From an uncultured Paracoccaceae bacterium (GTDB lineage Bacteria; Pseudomonadota; Alphaproteobacteria; Rhodobacterales; Rhodobacteraceae): a DNA stretch of 64,000 nt. The stretch is from the NCBI GenBank assembly GCA_947500135.1, contig CANMQX010000011.1, positions 19,799-83,798 on the forward strand, given 5' to 3'. The notes under the pieces were generated by a model, which saw nothing but the letters and a program-made list of their open reading frames with translations, did not search any database and was not told where the DNA came from. A program made the position numbers and the translations under genes. Shown here one piece after another: positions 48,948-57,699 of this stretch (positions are counted from its first letter, which is position 1; every line of letters starts with the position of its first letter).

Positions 48948-49478
48948 ATGTTCATGGGTGCTTTCGTCGTTCCTCACGATCCGAATTGGAAATTGGCTTT
49001 CCAAGTTGAAGCCAAAGCGATTGAAAATACTCTCGGAAACATGCCGATTCAACTTCATCACATCGGCAGCACCGCGATCCCAGGAATTCTAGCCAAACCA
49101 ATAATCGACCTTCTTGGAGTGGTCTCTGCGCTCGACGATGTAGACGCTCACGCTCACGTTTTCGAACGACTGGGTTTTGAAGTTATGGGCGACTACGGCA
49201 TTGAAGGCAGGCGATATTTTAGGAAGACCGACGGCTATGGTACGCGAACGCACCATCTCCATGTTTTCGAGGAAGGTTCAACACACGTAGAGCGTCATCT
49301 CGCATTTAGAGACTTCCTGCGGGCGTATCCGAAGATTGCCAAGGAATACTCCTCATTAAAGGAGCGCCTGACACAAGGCGACGCTACCAGTTGGGATGCG
49401 TATATGGACGGAAAGGATCCGTTCGTCAGTCGTGTCGAACCGCAGGCTGTTGATTGGTTTAGAAAACTAACGCGGTAG
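48948..49478 (+). CDS. GrpB/UPF0157 family protein
   Basis: A 176-residue GrpB family member: VVPHDPNWKLAFQVEAKAIE, IQLHHIGSTAIPGILAKPII (the family signature), DLLGVVSALDD and HHLHVFEEGSTHVERHLAFR. The fold is a nucleotidyltransferase-like domain; function unknown. The start could also be ATG 48954 (MGAFVV); no strong ribosome site is visible for either. Confidence 0.9.
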   Translation: MFMGAFVVPHDPNWKLAFQVEAKAIENTLGNMPIQLHHIGSTAIPGILAKPIIDLLGVVSALDDVDAHAHVFERLGFEVMGDYGIEGRRYFRKTDGYGTRTHHLHVFEEGSTHVERHLAFRDFLRAYPKIAKEYSSLKERLTQGDATSWDAYMDGKDPFVSRVEPQAVDWFRKLTR

Positions 49479-49621
49479 GTCCGGGCTCTCCTGACGCCTT
49501 CGCTTCATTGGCCACGAAGGGGCCGATTCAACCTTCGCTGCGGTATGAGCGAACTGGTAAGACACCGACGAAACCGCCGTTTATCACACCCAGCATCAAT
49601 TTCCGGTAAGCTCGCACGTCA

Positions 49622-49963
49622 TCAAGTGTCTGCCAACCGTTCCTCAAGTAGTGCGGCCAAGTTCCGACCGGATTTTTGAACCCAATCAGGTTCATAGTTT
49701 CTAATCGTGATCCAGAACAGTGCTCCCTCAGGCCAGTAAGTAACGTCCAAACATCCTTTGGCTTTCAAGTCTTCCTTGAAATGCCAATGGCGATTGTTGG
49801 GGTATTTTTTGCGACTAAGCGTGGTGATGTGCGATAGGTTTAAACCTAGCTCCATGCCGACGTCAGCCAAGATTGCTTCCATGGCATCTAAGCTCAGATT
49901 ACCCGTGACTGCGACTTGAATATTGCGTGACTTATCGGTGTCTTTAATTGTCCGTTTGGGCAT
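49622..49963 (-). CDS. Unrecognised 113-aa protein
   Basis: The protein starts MPKRTIKDTDKSRNIQVAVT and contains DAMEAILADVGMELGLNLSH, HWHFKEDLKAKGCLDVTYWP and ALFWITIRNYEPDWVQKSGR. AAGGAAC before the ATG supports translation. Alpha/beta composition with several Trp residues; no family recognised. Lone gene in the cargo region. Confidence 0.65.
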   Translation of the reverse strand: MPKRTIKDTDKSRNIQVAVTGNLSLDAMEAILADVGMELGLNLSHITTLSRKKYPNNRHWHFKEDLKAKGCLDVTYWPEGALFWITIRNYEPDWVQKSGRNLAALLEERLADT

Positions 49964-50285
49964 ATCTTGTTCCTTTTACCCTGGAAGATAAACACCAACG
50001 CTGGTTTTGTCGCGGCATTGGGCTATGGCGTGCTTGCGATTTTTCGGTTCTTAACGACTTTACAAGGGATATTGGCCGCGCGCGCACTATCTATCAAAGA
50101 CTACGGGGTTTGAATGATCAGATTGGCGGCGCTTACATTCGCCGCAGCGACGTCGAGGTTTTACTTGGTTTCGGCAGATATACTCGATCTCCCCGAAGAC
50201 CTAGCTTATCAGGCAATCGCGTGGCTCTGTTGGGAGAGGGAACGGAAGCGCCAGCCTATGATACCCAAAGGAGTCCTTATCTGCA
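49964..50285. other. 322-bp stretch without a recognisable gene
   Basis: Short open frames occur on the plus strand (one encoding MIRLAALTFAAATSRFYLVS and about 40 more residues from 50114), but none has a ribosome site or homology that I recognise. It borders the YdeI-family pseudogene and may hold further eroded parts of it. Confidence 0.4.
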
Positions 50286-50507
50286 CCTTGGCGTGAAGCG
50301 AATGCGATAGCTTTCCTGATCAATCGTTTTCCGAATGCAATCAATCCATCCATAGCAAAGCGCAACGTCAACAAAGTCTGATCACGAGATCCCTTGCTTG
50401 CCGCTGCCCTTCTTGTGGTATCCGACCTAAAGTTCTCTGTCTGTGGGCGCATTTTCAAACCACTCTGCAAAGGCGTCTTGGTCTGCAAAAAACCTTGAAT
50501 TGTTCAT
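50286..50507 (-). pseudogene. YdeI/OmpD-associated family pseudogene
   Basis: From ATG 50507 (AAGGACGTC upstream) the frame reads MNNSRFFADQDAFAEWFENA, PTDREL, stop, VGYHKKGSGKQGIS, stop, SDFVDVALCYGWIDCIRKTI, DQESYRIRFTPR. This is the clear N-terminal half of a YdeI/OmpD-associated protein. The stops TAG (50427-50429) and TGA (50382-50384) stand exactly where relatives have Trp (ELWVG and ISWSD), so each is one G-to-A change in TGG. After FTPR the frame meets a third stop and the C-terminal half is lost. Confidence 0.7.
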
Positions 50508-50586
50508 GACGTCCTTTCTGTATTCTTACGACAAGGCTTGCCAGACCACTTTCAAAATCTGGAATGCAGCCTGCTTAGGTGCTGGG

Positions 50587-51519
50587 CTACTTGGAAAGCC
50601 AATTGAGGATTAGGGCGTTGGTTTCTTTCGGCATCTCCTGCTGAACCCAATGCCCACACGGAAGGCTTTCCACGTCAACGTTTGGAACAAAATCCGACAG
50701 CGTCTCAGATTTCGGGATCATGTCGTGATCCCCATAAATCATCAATGCTGGCGCTTTTACGATCGGGTCGACATCTGCAAGGATCTTCCAGTTGCGATCC
50801 AGATTTCGGTACCAGTTGATCCCTCCGGTAAACCCGGATTTCTCAAAGGCTTTGACAAAAACCGATAGCGCCTCGTCGGACATTATCGGATCACCTTTCG
50901 GAGTGTCCGCCTCGGCAAGGTTGATCATCATCATGCCCGGAGCTGGTGGCACTGGCGGCAAGTTCTTGCGGAAGAGGTTACGCAGAAACTGCTCTGCATT
51001 CTGGTCAAGGATCGCATCGGCGACACCGGGCTGCCGGTTGAAGTGAACAAAGTAGTTGTCGCTGCCAAAAATGGTTTCCATGAACTCAATCCAAGGAACG
51101 TCCGTGCGGGCTTGATAGGGGAGCGCCAAGTTGATGATTTTTCGCACACGGCTTGGGTGAAGCAGGGCGAGACTCCAGACATTGTTCGCTCCCCAGTCAT
51201 GACCAACGAAAATCGCATCGTCATACTGGTAATGATCGAGCAAACCGACAAGGTCGTTGGTGAGAGAAGTAATGTCGTAAGCGGTCACAGAGTCCGGACG
51301 TGATGAGTTCCCAAACCCCCGTTGGTTCGGAACGATGACGTGATACCCCGCATTGACAAGGGCTGGAATTTGGTGCCGCCAAGAATACGCGTGTTCTGGC
51401 CAGCCGTGACAAAGGACAATTGGATTGCCTGCGCTCTTTGCTCCAGCCTCAAAGACCTCAAGGGTGATCCCGTTCACTGAAAGGGTCTGTGGGGCGGGGA
51501 AATTGGCAATGTGTGTCAT
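50587..51519 (-). CDS. Alpha/beta hydrolase, epoxide-hydrolase-like
   Basis: A 310-residue alpha/beta hydrolase with HGWPEHAYSWRHQ (oxyanion region, 38-50), the nucleophile elbow VGHDWGANN (Asp108) and the catalytic His in LPCGHWVQQE near the C-terminus. An Asp nucleophile and HGWP motif fit soluble epoxide hydrolases or haloalkane dehalogenases. ATG 51519 gives a normal length; the frame to 51561 adds an unlikely leader. It is divergent from the YafY-like regulator with an operator between them, so its expression is probably controlled by that regulator. Confidence 0.88.
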   Translation of the reverse strand: MTHIANFPAPQTLSVNGITLEVFEAGAKSAGNPIVLCHGWPEHAYSWRHQIPALVNAGYHVIVPNQRGFGNSSRPDSVTAYDITSLTNDLVGLLDHYQYDDAIFVGHDWGANNVWSLALLHPSRVRKIINLALPYQARTDVPWIEFMETIFGSDNYFVHFNRQPGVADAILDQNAEQFLRNLFRKNLPPVPPAPGMMMINLAEADTPKGDPIMSDEALSVFVKAFEKSGFTGGINWYRNLDRNWKILADVDPIVKAPALMIYGDHDMIPKSETLSDFVPNVDVESLPCGHWVQQEMPKETNALILNWLSK

Positions 51520-51568
51520 GTTGAATATTCCAAGTTGAGTTTCATCCTCAGCATTTGCCACACAACAG

Positions 51569-51585
51569 TGTCAAAAACTGACACC
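51569..51585. promoter_or_regulatory. Operator between hydrolase gene and YafY-like regulator
   Basis: GTGTCA-AAAAC-TGACAC is a perfect 6-bp inverted repeat in the 87-nt divergent gap. YafY-type regulators bind GTGTCA-like half sites in front of their neighbours, so this is the likely binding site. Confidence 0.65.
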
Positions 51586-51606
51586 ATTTATGCTAAGCTC
51601 TGAACA

Positions 51607-52320
51607 ATGAAGATTCGTGACCGCCAAGACGCCATCATTCGCCGCCTTCGTAGAGAGGGATCTTCAACGATTGAAGACATTTCTCAATCTGTTGGAGCAT
51701 CGCGCAGCACAATTTTGCGCGACATCTCCGCACTGCGCGATCAAGGCTTCGTCATTTACTCCGAGCAAGGGCGTGGCGGAGGGCTCTATCTGGATCCACA
51801 GTCCGTCCAGACCTCCACGCGATTGACGGTGCCAGAAATCTTCGCACTTGTAATTAGTGTCGCGAGCATGCGCGCTGCGGCCAATCTTCCGTTTTTCGAT
51901 CTCGCAGATGCGGGCCTTGCGAAGATCGAAAAGTCCCTTCCATCCGACAAGGTCCGAGACCTCCGCCGCTTCATGGATTGCCTCTGGATTGGGCCGCTCG
52001 CGGCGCAGGTTGATACGTCTAACACTGGACCTGTTGACAGATCAGTTCTTGGTGCCCTTGAAACGGCCTTTTTAAAGCAACACTACTTGCGTTTTCATTA
52101 TCGAGACGCAATGGACAATGATACCGAAAGACAGGTCGAACCACAGGCTTTGCTCATTTTGCCTCCGCTTTGGTATTTGGTGGCCTGGGACCCGGATCGA
52201 AATGATTTTCGTCATTTTAGAATGGACCGGATTGCCGCGCCTGAATGCCAACCCGAACGCAAATTCAAACGCCGTCATGTGGCGTTCGAAGAAGGTGTAA
52301 TGAAAGTTAGATATGCGTAA
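51607..52320 (+). CDS. YafY-type HTH/WYL transcriptional regulator
   Basis: A 237-residue protein: an N-terminal HTH_11/DeoR-like winged helix (DAIIRRLRREGSSTIEDISQ, SVGASRSTILRDISALRDQG) followed by a WYL domain (HYLRFHYRDAMDNDTERQVE, PQALLILPPLWYLVAWDPDR with the canonical WYL, NDFRHFRMDRI). Represses or activates the divergent hydrolase gene and itself through the operator at 51569-51585. Unlike the WYL protein at 10188 it lacks a defence-type layout. Confidence 0.9.
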   Translation: MKIRDRQDAIIRRLRREGSSTIEDISQSVGASRSTILRDISALRDQGFVIYSEQGRGGGLYLDPQSVQTSTRLTVPEIFALVISVASMRAAANLPFFDLADAGLAKIEKSLPSDKVRDLRRFMDCLWIGPLAAQVDTSNTGPVDRSVLGALETAFLKQHYLRFHYRDAMDNDTERQVEPQALLILPPLWYLVAWDPDRNDFRHFRMDRIAAPECQPERKFKRRHVAFEEGVMKVRYA

Positions 52321-52705
52321 CATATCCTGCAGTAGGAGCGCCCAAACCGCACCCACAAGTGCTTGCGAGACAGCAATTAGCAAGGAAGGGATAAGACCAT
52401 CGTTCCTAGCATACCCTGCTCGCGTTAGAACCAGACATTCAAGCGTTGCGCAGCAACCGGCACTCTGGGCTCTCTTTCCTCTTTCGCAGCGTCTAATCCG
52501 AACGACCGGTTTAATTGCTTCGGTGAAACCTGATCCTGTGATACCGACAAAGTGCCGATCTCGCTTCAAGCGATAGACAGGGCAAGCGAACGACGGGCTG
52601 ACCCACGCTCACCCAAATGCTAGCAACAGTTGTTCACGTAGTTTGAGCCGCTTGACTTCATGAAGCCCAAACTCACTTATGTTTGCGCTCGATCTTAGAT
52701 ACGAT
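52321..52705. other. 385-bp stretch without a gene
   Basis: Open frames on both strands look like random translations, with no ribosome sites or recognisable domains. It lies next to two gene remnants, so it is probably eroded former coding DNA. Confidence 0.5.
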
Positions 52706-52812
52706 CTATTGGACTAACGATCTTGCCAACAGCATCGCGTTTCGCGGGTTCTCACCGATCCGACGGACAGCATGTGGCCACCAATCTCCACCAAACGGTA
52801 CGTATATTTCTG
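52706..52812 (-). pseudogene. Remnant of proline dehydrogenase C-terminus
   Basis: The minus strand encodes EIYVPFGGDWWPHAVRRIGE then NPRNAMLLARSLVQ and a stop. This matches the end of proline dehydrogenases (PutA-type V/IYVPxGxDWxPYxxRR-xxExPxN pattern). Only about 34 codons remain; the rest is replaced by the DJ-1-like remnant. Confidence 0.5.
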
Positions 52813-53247
52813 GCACCTTGAAAGCTATGGAAGATCCTGAGACCATCTCGTTTCTCAAATCTCGTGGTGCTGAAGCGAAACATATCACGTCTGTCTGCAC
52901 CGTAGCAATGCTTCTTGGACAAGCTGGGCTATTGTACGGATACCGCGCTGCCACGCATTGGTTGGCAATGGGTTCTTTGAGTAATCGATGCGCGCGTGGT
53001 CCATGACCGCAACCGGATTACAGGGGGTGGCGTAACGGCGGGCCTAGATTTTGGGTTGGCGATCATTGAAGAGCTTCGAGGGACAGAATATGCTCAATCT
53101 ATCCAACTTTTGGCAGAATATGCGCCCGAGCCACCTTTGTCAGCGGGAACGCTGACCAGTACGCCGCAAGAGGTCAGCGCACGCATGGTCGTAATGTTCC
53201 CCGGTTTTGACGCCCACGTTAGGGCTATCGCTGCCACACACTCGTGA
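52812..53247 (+). pseudogene. DJ-1/PfpI (isonitrile-hydratase-like) pseudogene
   Basis: The first frame encodes GTLKAMEDPETISFLKSRGA, then EAKHITSVCTVAMLLGQAGL (the nucleophile-elbow Cys in SVCT) and LYGYRAATHWLAMGSL. Near 52980 the reading shifts by one base to [34 protein letters not shown] and on to a stop at 53247. Joined, these match the C-terminal two thirds of a DJ-1/PfpI family protein of the InhA type. The N-terminal third, with its start, is absent. Confidence 0.7.
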
Positions 53248-53393
53248 CCTAGAGGCACTAAAGCCATCGGCTGGCACGGGGGTGAACACCCTTGTGCCAA
53301 GAAGCTGATGCGATTGTCGCGCGTTCTAGCATTCTTTTCCCAGAGTGGAAGCGCTTTCGCAATGTGCGAGATAGACTGCCTCAATGCTGCCAC

Positions 53394-53774
53394 TCACTCC
53401 GCCATGGTGAACGCATTCAGCTTGTTGCCATCAAGATCCCTGAAGTAGCAGACGTAGTAAGGTTCACCTTCGCGCATGCCGGGCGTGCCTTCGTCGGCTC
53501 CGCCGAGCGACAATGCTTTCTTGTGAATGCGGTCGACCTCTGCTCGGCTTTTGGCATGAAGAGCGACCATGACCCCGTTGCCAACTGTTGCGGCATCTCC
53601 ATTGTACGGTTTGATGATGCTGACTCCGCCAGCGCCATCGGGCGGACCCCATGCGATAAAACCCGCCTCCTCCGACCCGGCGATGCGCTCCGTCCCCATC
53701 TCTGCGGCAAGAGCATCGTAAAACGGAGCCCCCTTGGACAGATCGTTTGTTCCCAAGGTTACATATCCAATCAT
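53394..53774 (-). CDS. VOC family protein (glyoxalase-like)
   Basis: A 126-residue single VOC domain: MIGYVTLGTNDLSKGAPFYD, AFIAWG-like GFIAWGPPDGAGGVSIIKP, VMVALHAKSRAEVDRIHKKA and YYVCYFRDLDGNKLNAFTMA. The usual metal ligands of glyoxalase-type enzymes are only partly present (no His at the first position). Possible isomerase, dioxygenase or resistance protein. The last gene of the eight-gene operon; its ATG overlaps the preceding stop (ATGA). Confidence 0.88.
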   Translation of the reverse strand: MIGYVTLGTNDLSKGAPFYDALAAEMGTERIAGSEEAGFIAWGPPDGAGGVSIIKPYNGDAATVGNGVMVALHAKSRAEVDRIHKKALSLGGADEGTPGMREGEPYYVCYFRDLDGNKLNAFTMAE

Positions 53775-55027
53775 TGCGTATTCCTTTCGGTTTCAGGATC
53801 TTTTTGGTCATTGGGAACTGTGATGGCGCTTGCGACCAACGCTGCGATGGCGATGGCTCCGATCATCATCAGGTATGAGCCGTCAAACATCAGACTGAGG
53901 AGGCCAGCGGCACTGCCTCCAATCAGCATTTGAAGCGCACCAATCAGAGACGAGGCGAGCCCAGAGGCTGTGTTGAAATGCTCCAACGCGAGCACGGTCG
54001 CTGTCGGCAGTATCAGCCCCAGTCCAAAGAGCACCACGGACATGCCGCCGACTGCCACCGGCATCGAAACATCCAAAATTGCCGCCAACACACTCATCCC
54101 AACACTTGCGATGAGAAAGACGGCCTTCCCCAGCAAGAGAACTCGAAGTCCGCCAAGTTTCGCCTGCAATGGACCGCCCAGAGCGGCCCCAAAGATGAAC
54201 CCGAGGGCGTTGGTTCCGAAGGCAATGCCGAAGCCTGTCGGCGAGAGGCCAAACTGCTCAATGTAGACGAACGGTGCAGCTGTAATCAGGACCGAGAAGC
54301 AAACGAAGGCCATTGAGCTGATGAGCGCCGGTCGCATGAACCGGCCATCGGTCAGAATTGTCCGCGTTCTGACGATAAGTGTTTCTTCGTGTGATGGTTG
54401 AAGCCGTTGAGGCGTCGTCGTCTCCGGTAGCCGCCGTAAGCAAACGAAGAACGCAACTGCCGTGAAGCTGGCAAGCACCCAAAAAATTGACCGCCAACCA
54501 CCGATCAATAGAACGCCGCTTCCTGCCAGTGGGGCCAGCATCGGTGACACGGCCGTCACAATTGACATGATACCGATGAGCTTCGTGGCCTCTGCACCGG
54601 TATAGAGATCAATTGTGATGGCACGAGGTAAAACGACCATGCTGCCTGCCGCGAGCGCCTGAATGAACCGCGCGATCAAGAGCGTCTCTATGTTGGGTGC
54701 GAGACCACATATCACGCTGGCAAGGCCAAAGGCGGCAACGCTCGCCAGCAAAACAGGACGTCGCCCGTAATGGTCGCTCAATGGCCCACCGATCAGCTGA
54801 GAAAGCCCCAGGCCAAAAAAGAACACAACAAGCGTTAGCTGTGCCGCTTGGGTTGATGCCGCCAGATCATCTGCCAATCGTGGTAGCGTTGGCAGATACA
54901 TATCGGTGGCCATGAGACTAAGCATCGAAAGCGAACTCAGGATCGCAGCAACCATAAAGAACGCGGGGACGGGCATGGCTCCGGCGACGCGCGGTGTATT
55001 TCCAGCTTTCAGTAAGGATGCTTTCAT
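53771..55027 (-). CDS. MFS drug-efflux transporter, Bcr/CflA subfamily
   Basis: A 418-residue, 12-helix transporter. The family motifs MATDMYLPTLPRLADDL, GLGLSQLIGGPLSDHYGRRP and RFIQALAAGSMVVLPRAITI are present, as in Bcr/CflA drug exporters. ATG 55027 overlaps the stop of the upstream MFS gene (ATGA), which sets the start; the longer frame to 55405 reads through that gene. Likely exports a toxic compound together with the other pumps in the operon. Confidence 0.9.
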   Translation of the reverse strand: MKASLLKAGNTPRVAGAMPVPAFFMVAAILSSLSMLSLMATDMYLPTLPRLADDLAASTQAAQLTLVVFFFGLGLSQLIGGPLSDHYGRRPVLLASVAAFGLASVICGLAPNIETLLIARFIQALAAGSMVVLPRAITIDLYTGAEATKLIGIMSIVTAVSPMLAPLAGSGVLLIGGWRSIFWVLASFTAVAFFVCLRRLPETTTPQRLQPSHEETLIVRTRTILTDGRFMRPALISSMAFVCFSVLITAAPFVYIEQFGLSPTGFGIAFGTNALGFIFGAALGGPLQAKLGGLRVLLLGKAVFLIASVGMSVLAAILDVSMPVAVGGMSVVLFGLGLILPTATVLALEHFNTASGLASSLIGALQMLIGGSAAGLLSLMFDGSYLMMIGAIAIAALVASAITVPNDQKDPETERNTQ

Positions 55028-56253
55028 TGACTGGCCTTTGCTCTTGTAAGAATTGCGGATGTGAAGACTACCAGCCCGCTCGCCGCGAGAACTGCCAGAA
55101 ATGCTTGTGCACCTATGACGTCCATGGCCGCGCCAGTGGTCACGGGTCCGGTCGCCGAGCCGATCTGATAAAGAATGAGGAAGGCTGCACTCGCCATCGC
55201 GAGCTCGTCCCTTCGAAACACTTGCCCCAGTAGCGTGAGGGACAACCCGTAGAGCGTGAGAACGAAACCGCCGATCCCGAATGCAAAGATGTAGACGAGT
55301 GCGCCGACGGCAAATTGCATCGAGAGCGATAGCCCGAAAAGGCAAAGACCAATCAGCGCGAGACCAAGTGTTCGATCGACCACATCTGCAAGCGCCCCGA
55401 GACACAGCTGGATCATGATCCCACCGACGACGCAGACTGTCAGAAGGCGCAGCGCTGCCGTTTCGGCCAATCCGATCGCAAGGCCCCAGTTTGGCAACAG
55501 GGCGAATATGCAGGCCTCAGTAAAGCCAGCGGCAAAGGCGGCCACCGCGATGGCTGGAGCTGTTTTGGCGGCAGACCAGATGCCGCTGTTTTCGTGCACG
55601 TCGATTGTCGGCGCGTGTTTTGCGACAAATAGGAACGGGATGACAGCGAGTCCCAAGGCCCCGAGTGCGACGCCGAATGGCGTGAACCCCTCGATCCCGA
55701 CAGTTTCCAACACGATCGGTCCGGCTGCAAAACCAGCAAAGAGGCAGATCACATAGCCTGCGATGACACGCCAGCGCGATGATTCTTTCGCGACCGTGTT
55801 GACCCACACATCACCAACGAGCCATGGCAGAGCCAATCCTGATCCCACGATGAATCGCGCGGCGATCCAGACGGCAACAGACGGGAACAAATACATACTC
55901 AACAACGCGAGGCCGCCAATGGCGCAACCAACGAACATTGCTTTGATGGCTCCAAGTTTTCGCGCGACATGCGGCAAGAACGGCATGAGCAAAAGAACGG
56001 CCAGCGGGGCCATCCCACTGGAGAGACCAACCTGCCAATCGGGCGCGCCCCAGCTTGCAAAGGTGAGCGAGACCAGAGGAAAGGTGATGCCGAGCGTCAG
56101 ACCGATGCCAAGCATATGGATCATGACCGCAGCGAGGCTTATGACCCGCTGACGCGCGGTCAGGTCATGCGGGGATGCGTCTGAAACGATCCATTCTGCA
56201 TCGACGATCTCATTGTCTGTGTAGACAAGCCTGGGCGCAGGGTTATCAGTCAT
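55024..56253 (-). CDS. MFS transporter (YbfB/YjiJ-like or similar)
   Basis: A 409-residue, 12-helix MFS protein. After a 45-residue cytoplasmic leader (DNPAPRLVYTDNEIVDAEWI) come helices such as VISLAAVMIHMLGIGLTLGI, AIKAMFVGCAIGGLALLSMY and WRVIAGYVICLFAGFAAGPI. The substrate is unknown. ATG 56253 overlaps the TauD-like stop by 8 nt; an in-frame ATG at 56280 would overlap further. It is coupled to the Bcr-type transporter downstream. Confidence 0.88.
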   Translation of the reverse strand: MTDNPAPRLVYTDNEIVDAEWIVSDASPHDLTARQRVISLAAVMIHMLGIGLTLGITFPLVSLTFASWGAPDWQVGLSSGMAPLAVLLLMPFLPHVARKLGAIKAMFVGCAIGGLALLSMYLFPSVAVWIAARFIVGSGLALPWLVGDVWVNTVAKESSRWRVIAGYVICLFAGFAAGPIVLETVGIEGFTPFGVALGALGLAVIPFLFVAKHAPTIDVHENSGIWSAAKTAPAIAVAAFAAGFTEACIFALLPNWGLAIGLAETAALRLLTVCVVGGIMIQLCLGALADVVDRTLGLALIGLCLFGLSLSMQFAVGALVYIFAFGIGGFVLTLYGLSLTLLGQVFRRDELAMASAAFLILYQIGSATGPVTTGAAMDVIGAQAFLAVLAASGLVVFTSAILTRAKASQ

Positions 56254-57004
56254 CACGGAGAACTCCGACAGGTGCCTCACCTTGGACTATCCCGCGGTAG
56301 AGCGTCCGGTTACCGATCACTGCACTGTGGTCAGCCGCGTGCATCGTGCACCTGTTGTCCCAGAACAGAAGATCTCCAGCGGACCAAGTATGCTGTAAGC
56401 CCGTGGCGTGGGTGATGGACATCTTATAGAGATCTGCGATGCGATCTGATACATCTTCTCCGTTGCGCAGTCGGAGTGAGACGCATCGCGCTGGCGTGGT
56501 CAGGAAAAGGGATTTCCGCCCTGTTTCGGCATGCGTTCGAACCAAGGGATGCCAGGATTCCGTTTCACTGCCGTCCGGCGGCTCGATACCGCTGACGCGG
56601 TGCAAGATCTCGGCACCGTCGAACAGGGATTTGTCTTCTGGCGACAACAGGTCGTAGGCATCGTATTGGTCGCGGAAAAGCGTTGCGCCACCTCGCTGCG
56701 GCACATCCACCGCCATTAGCCCAGTGATGGATGGGGGACGCGAGACATAGGTGGTGTCCGAGTGAAACACGCTTTTGGGCGGTGCCATTCTTCCTACATT
56801 TGTGACGAGATTCAGGTCTTCAGCCCCCTCAACCGGGGTTTCTCCGGCGGTAAACATCAGCTCTCCAAACTGGCGTAGGAAGGCGACGAAGTCCGGGGCG
56901 GAGATGGGGGTCTTGCGCACAACAGCGACGCCGTGATGAATGACCGCTTCCTCTATTGCATCGGCGACAAAAGACACCTCCTGCACGTTCCGCACGCCCG
57001 TCAT
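56246..57004 (-). CDS. TauD/TfdA-family Fe(II)/2-oxoglutarate dioxygenase
   Basis: A 252-residue protein with the facial triad HSD (His81, Asp83) and distal His222 in RCTMHAADH, plus Arg237 (TLYRGIVQ) for 2-oxoglutarate. Substrate determining residues are not informative by eye. ATG 57004 overlaps the stop of the HAD-like gene (ATGA); the longer frame to 57070 is inside that gene. Embedded in an efflux operon, it may modify the exported compound. Confidence 0.9.
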   Translation of the reverse strand: MTGVRNVQEVSFVADAIEEAVIHHGVAVVRKTPISAPDFVAFLRQFGELMFTAGETPVEGAEDLNLVTNVGRMAPPKSVFHSDTTYVSRPPSITGLMAVDVPQRGGATLFRDQYDAYDLLSPEDKSLFDGAEILHRVSGIEPPDGSETESWHPLVRTHAETGRKSLFLTTPARCVSLRLRNGEDVSDRIADLYKMSITHATGLQHTWSAGDLLFWDNRCTMHAADHSAVIGNRTLYRGIVQGEAPVGVLRDD

Positions 57005-57684
57005 GAGCGCATCTCTGCGTTCGTGCCATCGAGAACCGCGCGAACGGTGTCTGCCAGATCGCCTGTGCAAAAGATGTCTGCGCTGGAATAGTCATGACCG
57101 ACGGTGTTCTCGCCTGGAAAAGCAATTACGAAGCAACCAGCAGCTTTGGCCGCGTTTACTCCTGCTGCGTTGTCCTCGATCACCAGAGTATCCCCAGCAT
57201 CAAGATCCAGAGCCTTGAGCACCGAAACATAGATGTCGGGGGCTGGCTTTTGCGGATGTCCCTCAGTCGCCGAAGTCACGTGGTCGAATGTATGGGACGC
57301 GTCTTTGGCGATGAGAGCCTCGATGCGCACGACGCTACGCGCATCTGTGGACGAGACAAATGCCGTCGCCATCTCACGCGCATTGGCTATTTTGAGCGCA
57401 GCCAAGACACCGTCACGCGGTGCGAGAGGCCGCTCGTCCATAAGGGTCTGGAACATCTCGGTCTTGGTTTGATGGATTGCCGCCGCGTTGACCTGTTGAC
57501 CGAGCGTTTGCGCGTAATCCGAGATGCGCTGAACCCCGCCAGACGCCACAAGGGCATCGCGGTAGGCATCGCGATCCCATTGCCAATCCAAACCGTGGTT
57601 CGTGAAGGCTGTGTTAAAGGCTTCGCGTTGAAGCTCAGACGTTTCGACGACTGCGCCAATTGATCCCAAAAAGAGAGCTTTCAT
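57001..57684 (-). CDS. HAD-like protein lacking the catalytic aspartates
   Basis: A 227-residue protein of the CbbY/beta-phosphoglucomutase-like HAD group: cap helices (LQREAFNTAFTNHGLDWQWD), motif II Ser in AFVSSTDARS, motif III Lys in GHPQKPAPDIYV and motif IV LVIEDNAAGVNAAKAAG. But motif I, normally DxDGxxxDT/E, reads LGSIGAVVET: Gly7 and Ile9 stand where the nucleophile and acid/base Asp should be. It should therefore not work as a phosphatase and may be a binding or regulatory protein. It is coupled to the TauD-like gene. Confidence 0.85.
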   Translation of the reverse strand: MKALFLGSIGAVVETSELQREAFNTAFTNHGLDWQWDRDAYRDALVASGGVQRISDYAQTLGQQVNAAAIHQTKTEMFQTLMDERPLAPRDGVLAALKIANAREMATAFVSSTDARSVVRIEALIAKDASHTFDHVTSATEGHPQKPAPDIYVSVLKALDLDAGDTLVIEDNAAGVNAAKAAGCFVIAFPGENTVGHDYSSADIFCTGDLADTVRAVLDGTNAEMRS

Positions 57685-57699
57685 GGTACATCCTTAATT

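Noticed and set aside
50286..50507. Stop-codon recoding (Trp at TGA/TAG) in the YdeI-like frame
   Set aside because: A third stop and loss of the C-terminal half follow, and other genes in the window use TGA and TAG as normal stops, so decay is the simpler reading.
55028..55405. Longer start for the Bcr/CflA transporter
   Set aside because: The extra 126 residues overlap the upstream MFS gene out of frame and are Arg/Ser-rich; ATGA coupling at 55027 is far better.
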